A DNA stretch of 64,000 nucleotides from the NCBI RefSeq assembly GCF_032335695.1, contig NZ_JACTOJ010000010.1, forward strand, positions 1-64,000, in the 5' to 3' direction. This document shows, piece after piece, positions 44,004 to 52,209 of this stretch. How positions within the stretch are numbered: the first letter of the stretch is position 1; each line of letters opens with the position of its first letter. The notes under the pieces are model-generated. The model saw only the letters and a program-made list of their open reading frames with translations, made no database searches and was not told the DNA's origin. The position numbers and the translations under genes are program-made. This DNA is from JACTOJ01 sp032335695 (GTDB lineage Bacteria > Bacillota > Clostridia > Clostridiales > Clostridiaceae).

Positions 44004-44834
44004 ATGGAAGCTGAAGGCTGCTATCCTGGCAGTGTAGGAGAACTTCTGCAGGGTAATTTTCAAGGCAGGGATATATTATTATCTTGCCCAGTGAATCTAT
44101 ATACAAGAGTTAAGCTATTTGAAAGCAAATCTATTAGCAATAAATATAAAAATGAAAAAGCAGATAAATTTTTATTGAATATGCTTAACCGTTGGGAATG
44201 CGGTATGTATTATAATACTTTGGATATTGAAATTTGCTCCCATATACCTAAAGGAAAGGGGTTTTCCAGCAGTACTGGAGATTTGTGTGCCCTTTACAAA
44301 GCCTTGCTTAAATTGTTTAATAAGAAATTTAACCAGCAGGAGCTTTTAGAGGAATGTATACTCATAGAACCAACGGACAGCATTATCTTTGGAGAAATGA
44401 CTCTCTTTGATTATAAAAATGGAAGCTTCCATAAATCAATGGGAAGTTATTTTGAATTTTATGTAGTGGTATATGAAGGAAATAATATAGTTGACACCAT
44501 AGAGTTTAATAAAAGAGCACTTCAGCCCTTAGCTAATATAGAAGATTTGGTGCCGGTATTAGAGGAGGGCATAACAGAAAAGGATATTAACAAAATTGGT
44601 TTTGCAGCATCTGAAAGCATAGTAAGAAATCAACAGCGACTAAAGTATGGTATACTAGGTAAAGTTTTAGATATAAACAAAAAAACTGGAGGGGCTGGAG
44701 TATTAGGAGCCCACAGCGGAGACTGCCTTGGTATAATCTTTGATGATGAAGAGCGGGCGAAGTACACCAAAGAGCATTATTTATTTCAAGACAGCTACAG
44801 AAATTATATAGTGAAGAGCATAAAGATTTTTTAA
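44004..44834 (+). CDS. pduX: L-threonine kinase, GHMP family (PduX-type)
   Basis: The protein begins with CYPGSVGELLQGNFQGRDILLSCPVNL-like sequence characteristic of PduX (key parts PGSVGELLQG and PVNLYT). The GHMP ATP loop PKGKGFSSSTGD is at about 83-94. The product, L-threonine O-3-phosphate, feeds CobD (37481-38575). Length 276 is normal. AAGGAGAG precedes ATG 44004. It appears to close the riboswitch operon. Confidence 0.9.
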   Translation: MEAEGCYPGSVGELLQGNFQGRDILLSCPVNLYTRVKLFESKSISNKYKNEKADKFLLNMLNRWECGMYYNTLDIEICSHIPKGKGFSSSTGDLCALYKALLKLFNKKFNQQELLEECILIEPTDSIIFGEMTLFDYKNGSFHKSMGSYFEFYVVVYEGNNIVDTIEFNKRALQPLANIEDLVPVLEEGITEKDINKIGFAASESIVRNQQRLKYGILGKVLDINKKTGGAGVLGAHSGDCLGIIFDDEERAKYTKEHYLFQDSYRNYIVKSIKIF

Positions 44835-44837
44835 AAT

Positions 44838-44866
44838 CGTATTGGAGGAACCTGATACGTTTTTTG
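44838..44866 (+). terminator. Terminator at the end of the cobalamin operon
   Basis: CGTATTGG and CCTGATACG form a stem (CGTAT with ATACG, plus GG with CC) around AGGAA, followed by six T's. Confidence 0.6.
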
Positions 44867-44894
44867 TCTATTTTAAACATTGTACCCATACACT

Positions 44895-44922
44895 TTGTTT
44901 TTTACGATAATTGCATTATAAT
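44895..44922 (+). promoter_or_regulatory. Promoter of the pyridoxamine kinase gene
   Basis: TTGTTT (44895-44900), 16 bases, TATAAT (44917-44922), about 29 bases before the start codon. Confidence 0.5.
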
Positions 44923-44950
44923 GAATGTTATCAGAAAGGATGGTGCAATA

Positions 44951-45781
44951 ATGAGTTTAAGCAAACAAAAGAAAATCGCTGTTGTGAATGATTTTACTGG
45001 CTTTGGCAGGTGCTCTATAGCAGTAGCATTGCCTATTATATCAGCTATGAAAATACAATGTTGTCCATTGCCTACTGCAATATTATCAGCACATACAGGA
45101 TTTTCAAGTTTCTTTTTTGATGATTATACCTCTCATATGAGGGATTATATAAATAATTGGAAAGAACTAGATTTGCAATTTGATGGAATTTCCACTGGAT
45201 TTCTAGGTTCAAAAGAACAAATTGATGTTGTTGTAGAATTCCTTAAGAATTTTAAAACAAAGGATACTATTGTCATGGTTGATCCTGTGATGGGAGATAA
45301 TGGGCAACTTTATTCTACCTATACACAGGAAATGTGTGATGAGATGAAGAAGTTAATTAAATATGCAGATGTAATAACCCCAAATCTTACTGAGACCTGC
45401 AGACTTTTGGATATACCATATCCAGAAAGAGAGTTAGAGCCTAAAGAACTTGAGAATATTTCCAGAGAACTTTGCCAAAAAGGCCCAGATAGAATTGTTA
45501 TCACTGGATTGCAGCATAGTGGTAATATAAGAAATTTTATATATGAAATAGGGAAGCCATATACTATGATAGAAGTAAAAAAAATTGGTGAAGATCGTCC
45601 AGGCACCGGAGATGTATTTTCTTCTATTGTGTCAGCTAATATCGTAAAAGGGGTAGATTTGGTTACAGCGGTAAAAAAAGCATCAGAATTTATCAGTAAA
45701 GCAATTGAGTATACTGGTAAAATAGGCACTCCAGTTGAGAATGGGATTTGCTTTGAAGAATATTTGACTGAATTAAAATAA
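44951..45781 (+). CDS. Pyridoxamine/pyridoxal kinase (PdxY/PdxK family, ribokinase fold)
   Basis: The protein would phosphorylate B6 vitamers with ATP in PLP salvage. IAVVNDFTGFGRCSIAVALPIISAMKIQ opens the ribokinase-like fold (motifs NDFTGFGRCS and CPLPTAILSAHTGF), and GEDRPGTGDVFSSIV is the C-terminal ATP/anion-hole motif with the catalytic Asp. The frame opens at 44864 but the family start is ATG 44951 after AAAGGATGG (276 residues). Confidence 0.9.
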   Translation: MSLSKQKKIAVVNDFTGFGRCSIAVALPIISAMKIQCCPLPTAILSAHTGFSSFFFDDYTSHMRDYINNWKELDLQFDGISTGFLGSKEQIDVVVEFLKNFKTKDTIVMVDPVMGDNGQLYSTYTQEMCDEMKKLIKYADVITPNLTETCRLLDIPYPERELEPKELENISRELCQKGPDRIVITGLQHSGNIRNFIYEIGKPYTMIEVKKIGEDRPGTGDVFSSIVSANIVKGVDLVTAVKKASEFISKAIEYTGKIGTPVENGICFEEYLTELK

Positions 45782-45786
45782 CTTAG

Positions 45787-45799
45787 GCACTGATTTAAA
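45787..45799. repeat. Half copy of the palindromic repeat
   Basis: GCACTGATTTAAA matches the right arm of the repeats at 7845-12364, but no left arm is present. It is short, so chance similarity is possible. Confidence 0.35.
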
Positions 45800-45843
45800 T
45801 TAGAAACATACATTTTACTCATAAAGAAAAGAGGAAGATAAAT

Positions 45844-46497
45844 ATGGTTATATTATATATTTGTATCAATGGTGCTTATACTAATTTAGAAAATATTGAT
45901 ATCAGTAAGCTGGAGGCTAATCAAAAAAAAATTTATGTTAATTTAACTAACAAGTGTCCTTGTGCTTGTACCTTTTGCTTGAGAAATACTAAGGAAATGG
46001 CTGAATCAAATAATTTATGGCTAGATAGAGAACCTACAGTCCAAGAAGTTATAGAAGAGTTTGAAAAATATGATTTAGCTCAATACAATGAAATTATATT
46101 CTGTGGATTCGGTGAACCTACTACTCGTCTTGATGATGTATTGGAAGTGGCAAAGTATTTAAAGAATAGAAATAACAGCATTCCAATTCGTATAAATACT
46201 AATGGATTAACGGATTTAATTCATAAAAAAGAAACCGCTTCGCTTTTAAAAGGACTCATCGATACTGTATCCATAAGCCTTAACGCATCAAATGAGGAAG
46301 AATATTTAAAATTAACTAGAAATAAATTTGGAATTAAATCCTTCGATGCTATGCTGAAATTTGCAGCAAGCTGCAAAGAATATGTTCCTAAAGTAGTTTT
46401 GACAGTAGTGGATTGTATTGGAGAAGAAGAAATAGCTGCTTGCCAGGCTATATGTGATACTATTGGAGTACCTTTGCGGGTGCGTCCTTTGGAATAA
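45844..46497 (+). CDS. Small radical SAM protein, TatD-linked type
   Basis: The 217-residue protein has an early radical SAM motif CPCACTFC (C38, C42, C45) after YVNLTNKC, a CGFGEPTTR motif and a short TIM-barrel-like core without a C-terminal extension. This pattern matches the TatD family-linked radical SAM group as I know it, although no tatD gene lies beside it. Its reaction is unknown. GAGGAAG precedes ATG 45844. Confidence 0.8.
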   Translation: MVILYICINGAYTNLENIDISKLEANQKKIYVNLTNKCPCACTFCLRNTKEMAESNNLWLDREPTVQEVIEEFEKYDLAQYNEIIFCGFGEPTTRLDDVLEVAKYLKNRNNSIPIRINTNGLTDLIHKKETASLLKGLIDTVSISLNASNEEEYLKLTRNKFGIKSFDAMLKFAASCKEYVPKVVLTVVDCIGEEEIAACQAICDTIGVPLRVRPLE

Positions 46498-46524
46498 GAA
46501 TATATAATTTTTTTATATATAAAT

Positions 46525-46566
46525 AAGGCCTCATTTTTGTTAATAAGCTAACTTAAATGAGGCTTT
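46525..46566. terminator. Bidirectional terminator between convergent genes
   Basis: AAGGCCTCATTT (46525-46536) pairs with AAATGAGGCTTT (46555-46566) with one wobble. It serves the radical SAM gene on the plus strand and the MFS gene on the minus strand. Confidence 0.75.
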
Positions 46567-46588
46567 ATATAATTTATAAATTAGTTAA

Positions 46589-47869
46589 TTATGCTTCCAG
46601 CACAGAGTTATCTACACTGTACTCTTCTTTATTATCTGGTACTTTTGCAAGAATTATTCCTCCTACAATGAATAGAATTATAATGCTGAATAGACCGTTA
46701 CTAGATTTACCAGTAATTTGAGTGACTATTCCTACCAGAAATGGACCTAAAATAGCAGCGAATCTTCCAAATATGTTGTAAAATCCAAAGAATTCATTGC
46801 TTTTTTCCTTAGGTACAAGTTTTCCGTAATAAGATCTGCTTATAGCTTGTATACCACCTTGTGAAGTAGCAACCATCATGGCTAAAATCCAAAAACCAAT
46901 TGAATTATGTACAAAGTGTGCATATATGCAAATAATAGAATATATTAGTATTCCAACAAATAACATAGTTTTACCGTTATATTTTTCTGACAGCTTACCG
47001 AAGATAATAGCGCAGGGGAAAGCAACAATTTGTGTCATTAAAAGAATGATAAGCATACTGCTGCTGCTTATTTTAAGATCAGAGCCGAAGGAAGTAGCCA
47101 TGGTTATTATTGTATTTACTCCATCAATATAAAAGAAATATGCTAGTAGAAACATAAATAAATTCTTATGATGCTTTATGTTTTTTAAAGTGCCGCCTAA
47201 TCTTTTGAAACTATTAGTAATTGGGCGGGGCTCCGGAATTATTCCATAAACCTGCTTAACGTTTTTTATCATTGGTAAGGAGTTTAAGCCCCACCATAAA
47301 ACTGTTACTAGAAAACATAGTTTAAAGGCGCTAGCTATAGATAATGGAATTATATTTGCTTGAGACAATAAAACTATTGTCATACATATGCCAAAGGATA
47401 TAGTATTGCCAGCATATCCAACTGAAAAACCTATAGCAGATACCATATTCATTTTTTTTTCTTCAGTAACATCTACCAGAAATGAATCGTAAAATATGCC
47501 ACAACCAGAGTACCCTATGGAACATATGATAAAACAAATAAGAAGTAATTTCCAAGAAGAGCTTGGAACTAATGCAAGCATTAAAGTAAATATTAGTCCT
47601 ATAAATAAAAAGCTCTTAAAAAATTTTTTCTTATAGCCTTTGTAATCGGCTATGGTTCCTAACACCGGTGCAAATATTGCAATAATTAATGTGCTTATAG
47701 AATTTGAATATCCCCAAAATGCTGTGGCTAGAGAAGAGTTTCCGCCTGAATTTTCATATACCATTCTAAAATATAGGGGCAATATAGTAGTAATGATTAT
47801 CATGCTAAATGTAGAGCTTGCCCAATCATACATTATCCAACTTTTTTCTATTTTGTTATATTTGCTCAT
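46589..47869 (-). CDS. MFS transporter, UMF1 family
   Basis: The protein of 426 residues has about twelve spans. The opening SWIMYDWASSTFSMIIITTILPLYF is the UMF1/Atg22-type hallmark, with GTIADYKGYKKKFF as the first MFS loop. The upstream ATG at 47893 is separated from the protein start by the AGGAGG site itself, so ATG 47869 is chosen. Substrate is unknown. Confidence 0.88.
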   Translation of the reverse strand: MSKYNKIEKSWIMYDWASSTFSMIIITTILPLYFRMVYENSGGNSSLATAFWGYSNSISTLIIAIFAPVLGTIADYKGYKKKFFKSFLFIGLIFTLMLALVPSSSWKLLLICFIICSIGYSGCGIFYDSFLVDVTEEKKMNMVSAIGFSVGYAGNTISFGICMTIVLLSQANIIPLSIASAFKLCFLVTVLWWGLNSLPMIKNVKQVYGIIPEPRPITNSFKRLGGTLKNIKHHKNLFMFLLAYFFYIDGVNTIITMATSFGSDLKISSSSMLIILLMTQIVAFPCAIIFGKLSEKYNGKTMLFVGILIYSIICIYAHFVHNSIGFWILAMMVATSQGGIQAISRSYYGKLVPKEKSNEFFGFYNIFGRFAAILGPFLVGIVTQITGKSSNGLFSIIILFIVGGIILAKVPDNKEEYSVDNSVLEA

Positions 47870-47909
47870 GAGAATCCTCCTAATTAAAATCATAGAATTG
47901 ATTCTAACA

Positions 47910-47939
47910 CATAAATTTTATATAAATGTTAAATTTATG
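47910..47939. promoter_or_regulatory. Inverted repeat upstream of the UMF1 transporter gene
   Basis: CATAAATTT (47910-47918) and AAATTTATG (47931-47939) are exact inverted repeats in the divergent region between the transporter and cellulase genes; operator candidate only. Confidence 0.3.
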
Positions 47940-47974
47940 TTATCACTATGTTTAATGGACTTAGTAGTATTACC

Positions 47975-48005
47975 TATAGTTTTTATGGTAAAAACTATAA
48001 TTTTT
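47975..48005 (+). terminator. Terminator-like hairpin upstream of the cellulase promoter
   Basis: TATAGTTTTT (47975-47984) and AAAAACTATA (47990-47999) form a perfect ten-base stem with a five-base loop, followed by ATTTTT. No plus-strand gene precedes it, so it may terminate stray transcription or act as an operator beside the promoter at 48004. Confidence 0.5.
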
Positions 48006-48031
48006 GTATTGTTTTTCAATGTAAATATAAT
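48004..48031 (+). promoter_or_regulatory. Promoter of the anchored GH5 gene
   Basis: TTGTAT (48004-48009), 16 bases, TATAAT (48026-48031). The ~130-base leader contains a second strong Shine-Dalgarno-like AAGGAGGTGA near 48103, followed only by a trivial frame. Confidence 0.45.
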
Positions 48032-48165
48032 AAAATTTTCTTAGCTGGCAAAATCCATTTACTAACATTAATGCTAATAATAAACGATTTTTCATGCAAT
48101 CCTAAGGAGGTGATAGTATTCCATAATCAAATTTTCTCAAAAGGCAAAAATTTAGGAGGGGTAAA

Positions 48166-51100
48166 ATGAAAAAGCTATTGTATAAGATTATGGCTGTTAT
48201 ATTTCTTTTCTCTATTGTCTCTAACTATGGAGCATTAAACATTAAAGCGGCTGCATTAGGGAGGTTTAAAGTAGAGGGAAGCAAAATTATCGGCCCGGAT
48301 GGAAACGAATTCATACCGAAGGGGGTAAATGTACAAGGGCTTCATTCTTGGGAAGTGAGAAATATTCTTCAAGATGTGGATCTTATTGCTAATGCATGGA
48401 AATTCAATGTTGTAAGATTAAATTGTTTTATTGGCGCTAATAATCCTTGGGGAACAGGCTCAGGAGCAAATGATGATATAGATGCCATTATTAAAGCATT
48501 TACAGATAGGCATGTTGTAGTTCTTGTGGAGATGCATGATAGCACTGGTTTGCAGCCATATTCAAATACTTCTAGTCCAACATTGGATGAAGCAAAAAGC
48601 TGGTTTTCAAATTTAGCAGCAAAATACAAGGACAATACTTATGTTTGGTATGGGACAATGAACGAACCAGGATCATCTACACAGCCGCTTAATGATTCTT
48701 GGGACACAGTGAATAAAACATTAATTCAATCCATAAGATCAGCTGGTGCAGATAATATTGTTGTTTGCGATGGATGGAATTATGCAAGTGAAGGCTTAGG
48801 CGACTCTGATGTTACTATACCTGATAATAAAAGTGCGTTTTTAACCTATGGACAAGATGTTTTAAATTCTGATCCAAATAAAAATACTATTTTTGCTTTG
48901 CATAACTATTTAGCTATGAATGTAAAAAATAAACTGGAGGATTTTATTAATAGGGTAGAAGCAAAGGGCTTATATATGTTTTTGGAGGAGTATGGTAATG
49001 ATATTACAGATTCCAGTAAGACTGGGGTGAAGGCCTCTTTGCAGACTTGCTATAAATATAATTTAGGAAGAGTCTATTGGAATTGGGATGGTTTTGATTT
49101 ATATGATTTAACCTCTGGAACAGGAAGAGGCAGCGGATGGGAAATAGATAAGACAGATGGCAGCAAGCCTACAAATCTAAGCTGGGTTGGAGATAAGATT
49201 TGGGATGACAACCATGGTAATTCAGTCACTTTTGATGATACAAATCCTAAAACTGACTTGGGACTTGAAAGACTTATTTCTAATGATACTACTTTTAAAG
49301 TAGGAGATAAAATAAAATTTACAACTTTTCTGCACAACACAGGGGATATTCCAGTGAATAAAGGCAAAAGTACTTTTGTAAAATTCTATGTAGATGGAAA
49401 GCAAATAGGAGATGCTGTAGAAGTAAAGGATGAAATAGGAACAGATACCAGAGTGCCTATTACTTCTCCCGAATATATCGTAGAAAACCCAAATTTTGTT
49501 GTAAAAGCTGAAATCGATAACAACAGCACTTATGTGGATGGAGCAAATGATGCACTAAAGGATAATAATTCAATAACAAAGAGTTTTAGCTGTGACACAT
49601 CAAAGAATGGATATGATCTGGCAGTAACTAATATTAAGGTAACTCCTGATACCGTAAATGAAGGTGACTATGTTGAAGCTGAAGTTACTGTATCAAACCT
49701 AGGGAACCAAACAATGCCTTCTCAGATGATAACTGGATGGTTCTATATAAATGATTACTATTATACTGGTGCAGATTCAGGACCTAGCTGTGTTCAAAGT
49801 GATTCTCCTAAAGCTTTAGCACCTGGAGAGTCTATCACTTTAAAGACTTCCGTAAAGTATAGGGCTAGCAGTTCATTTAATATGAGTTATGTGCTAGAAA
49901 ATAAGTATAAGGACGATTTGAATCCTTCAAATAATGCAATAACTGTAGACGTTCCAGTAAAAGCTTCTGAGGATTCAGTTAACATAATCACAAATCCAGG
50001 CTTTGAGGATGGTATAAATAATTGGCAGGATTGGCAGAATGATATGTCTGTCACAGCTGATTCACCTTATGCAGGAAAAGCTTCACTTAAGATATGGGGA
50101 GGAAAGGCTGCAGGTGGAGGACAAAATTTCACTTTAAAACCAAATACCACATATATACTAGGAATGTGGGGAAAATTTGATGCTAAACCACAGGGAACCT
50201 GCGATGCAGTAGTGCAATATCATTTAAAGGATTCTAATAATACCTATATCCAGAATATGATACATTTCAATGAAACTGAATGGACATATAAGCAGGTTAC
50301 ATTTACTACTCCTGCTGAATTTGGAGATACTCCACAGCTTGCTATATGGAAAGGAGATACTACAAGTGCCAATTTCTACGGAGACAATGTAACATTAGTG
50401 GAAGTAAATAATAATATATTGCAGAATACAAGCTTTGAAAATGGTAAAGATGGCTGGCAGGATTGGCAAAATGATATGAGTGTTGTTCCAGAGGCTGCCT
50501 ATACAGGAAGTGCTGGATTAAAGATAGGGGGAGGAAAAGCTGCAGGTGGAGGACAGAATTTTAATTTAAAACCAAATACCACATATATACTTGGCATGTG
50601 GGGAAAATTTGACGCTAAGCCACAGGGAACCTGTGATGCAGTAGTGCAATATCATTTGAAGGATACTAATAGTACCTATATAAAGAATATAATAAATTTC
50701 AATGAAACTGAATGGACCTATAAGCAGATTATGTTTACTACTCCTGCTGAATTTGGAGATACTCCGCAGCTTGCCATCTGGAAGGGGGATACTACAAATG
50801 CTGATTTTTACGCAGACAATGTAATATTGACAGAAGTAAAAAATGAAGTAGTAAATGGTACGGCGGAAAATAAAATGGACAGCTGGCAGGATTGGCAATC
50901 AGCTATGGCTGCAACTCCAGAGGCAGCAAAGGTTGGAAATTATGGATTTAAGATATCTGGAGCACAAGCTGCAGGCGGAGGACAGGATATAAGCACATTA
51001 AAGACTGATACCACTTATATGTTTGGATTGTGGTCAAAATTCGATAATAAACCTACCACCACCTTTGATGCCGTGCTTCAGTATCATTTAAAGGATGCAA

Positions 51101-52131
51101 ACAATACCTATGTAAAAAATATTATAAATTTTAATGAAACAGATTGGACATATAAGCAAACCATGTTTACAACTCCATCTGAATTTGGAACAACACCTCA
51201 GCTGGCACTATGGAAAGGAGATACCTCAGGAGCTGATGTGTATACAGATAATATAGTTGTTACTCAGTTACCTTCACTAATCTATAATGAGCTATCAGCA
51301 CCAGTACAAGTAAATCCTGATCCACAGCCAGCAACTATTAGCAATATAGATGATATAAATGCGAATGTTGAAACTGGAGAGGCTTATGCACTGCCATCAA
51401 AAGTAGCAGCAACTTATAGTGATGGCTCTAAAGCAGATACAGCGGTAACTTGGAGCCCAGAAATTGCGGATACAAGCAAAGCAGGGACTTACATCTTCCA
51501 GGGAACTGTAGCTGGTTATGATAAAAAAATTACATTAACACTTACAGTAACCGCAAAGCCAGTTGTTATAACAAGTATAGATGATATAAATGCAAATGTT
51601 GAAGCTGGAGAGGCTTATATACTACCATCAAAGGTAGCAGCGACTTATAGTGATGGCTCTAAAGCAGATACAGAGGTAACTTGGAGTCCAGAAATTGCGG
51701 ATACAAGCAAAGCAGGGGCTTACATTTTCCATGGAACTGTAGCTGGTTATGATAAAAAAATTACATTAACACTTACAGTAAATCCTAAGCCTGCTGTTAC
51801 CATAACTAGTATAGATAATATAACTGTCAATGTTAAAAAAGGTGAGTCTTATACTTTGCCAGCAGCAGTAGCTGCAAAATATAGTGATGGAAGCATTAAA
51901 GATGTAGCGATAACTTGGGATACTCAAACAGTTGATACAAGCAAAGCTGGATACTATGAATTCTATGGAACTGTAGCAGGATATCAATCAAAGGTTAAGT
52001 TAACTCTTACAGTTGATTTACCACAGACAGGCTATTTTATAGATTCTAAGATTCTTACCACATTAGGATTGTCTATAATTGCAATAGGAATAGGGCTTAT
52101 TATTCCTAGGAAGAGAAAGAGATTAATATAA
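48166..52131 (+). CDS. Cell-wall-anchored multidomain glycoside hydrolase family 5 enzyme
   Basis: A signal peptide (about 1-29) is followed by a GH5 catalytic domain (about 35-355; acid/base Glu167 in GTMNEPG, nucleophile Glu275 in LEEYG). Two CARDB-like beta-sandwich segments (about 365-475 and 485-595) follow. Three tandem carbohydrate-binding-module-like repeats (about 606-745, 749-885 and 892-1030) are nearly identical over WQDWQNDM, NTTYILGMWGKFDAKP and EWTYKQ. Three Ig-like repeats (about 1056-1131, 1133-1207 and 1210-1284) carry SIDDINANV and TYSDGSKADT. The end is LPQTG (1285-1289), a hydrophobic span and RKRKRLI, a sortase signal. AGGAGGGG precedes the start. Substrate is a beta-glucan or mannan; not resolved. 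Confidence 0.93.
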   Translation: MKKLLYKIMAVIFLFSIVSNYGALNIKAAALGRFKVEGSKIIGPDGNEFIPKGVNVQGLHSWEVRNILQDVDLIANAWKFNVVRLNCFIGANNPWGTGSGANDDIDAIIKAFTDRHVVVLVEMHDSTGLQPYSNTSSPTLDEAKSWFSNLAAKYKDNTYVWYGTMNEPGSSTQPLNDSWDTVNKTLIQSIRSAGADNIVVCDGWNYASEGLGDSDVTIPDNKSAFLTYGQDVLNSDPNKNTIFALHNYLAMNVKNKLEDFINRVEAKGLYMFLEEYGNDITDSSKTGVKASLQTCYKYNLGRVYWNWDGFDLYDLTSGTGRGSGWEIDKTDGSKPTNLSWVGDKIWDDNHGNSVTFDDTNPKTDLGLERLISNDTTFKVGDKIKFTTFLHNTGDIPVNKGKSTFVKFYVDGKQIGDAVEVKDEIGTDTRVPITSPEYIVENPNFVVKAEIDNNSTYVDGANDALKDNNSITKSFSCDTSKNGYDLAVTNIKVTPDTVNEGDYVEAEVTVSNLGNQTMPSQMITGWFYINDYYYTGADSGPSCVQSDSPKALAPGESITLKTSVKYRASSSFNMSYVLENKYKDDLNPSNNAITVDVPVKASEDSVNIITNPGFEDGINNWQDWQNDMSVTADSPYAGKASLKIWGGKAAGGGQNFTLKPNTTYILGMWGKFDAKPQGTCDAVVQYHLKDSNNTYIQNMIHFNETEWTYKQVTFTTPAEFGDTPQLAIWKGDTTSANFYGDNVTLVEVNNNILQNTSFENGKDGWQDWQNDMSVVPEAAYTGSAGLKIGGGKAAGGGQNFNLKPNTTYILGMWGKFDAKPQGTCDAVVQYHLKDTNSTYIKNIINFNETEWTYKQIMFTTPAEFGDTPQLAIWKGDTTNADFYADNVILTEVKNEVVNGTAENKMDSWQDWQSAMAATPEAAKVGNYGFKISGAQAAGGGQDISTLKTDTTYMFGLWSKFDNKPTTTFDAVLQYHLKDANNTYVKNIINFNETDWTYKQTMFTTPSEFGTTPQLALWKGDTSGADVYTDNIVVTQLPSLIYNELSAPVQVNPDPQPATISNIDDINANVETGEAYALPSKVAATYSDGSKADTAVTWSPEIADTSKAGTYIFQGTVAGYDKKITLTLTVTAKPVVITSIDDINANVEAGEAYILPSKVAATYSDGSKADTEVTWSPEIADTSKAGAYIFHGTVAGYDKKITLTLTVNPKPAVTITSIDNITVNVKKGESYTLPAAVAAKYSDGSIKDVAITWDTQTVDTSKAGYYEFYGTVAGYQSKVKLTLTVDLPQTGYFIDSKILTTLGLSIIAIGIGLIIPRKRKRLI

Positions 52132-52174
52132 AATAAATTTTAAAAAAGAGTAAACTGTTCTTCGTAAGATAAAT

Positions 52175-52203
52175 AGAGACCTTCTGCTCTACAGAAGGTC
52201 CCT
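52175..52203. terminator. Terminator hairpin between the GH5 and binding-protein genes
   Basis: AGAGACCTTCTG (52175-52186) pairs with CAGAAGGTCCCT (52192-52203) with one mismatch or wobble. The T-rich side (TATTTATCTT) is on the minus strand, so it mainly ends the leftward ABC operon, and may stop the GH5 transcript as well. Confidence 0.75.
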
Positions 52204-52209
52204 AAAATA

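Noticed and set aside
48110..48168. Small GTG-started frame in the anchored GH5 leader, overlapping its ATG
   Set aside because: The GTG is part of the AAGGAGGTGA sequence itself and has no ribosome site of its own; more likely leader sequence.
50566..50898. Minus-strand frame antisense to the CBM-like repeats
   Set aside because: It is created by the repetitive coding sequence on the other strand; no start signal and no recognisable domain.
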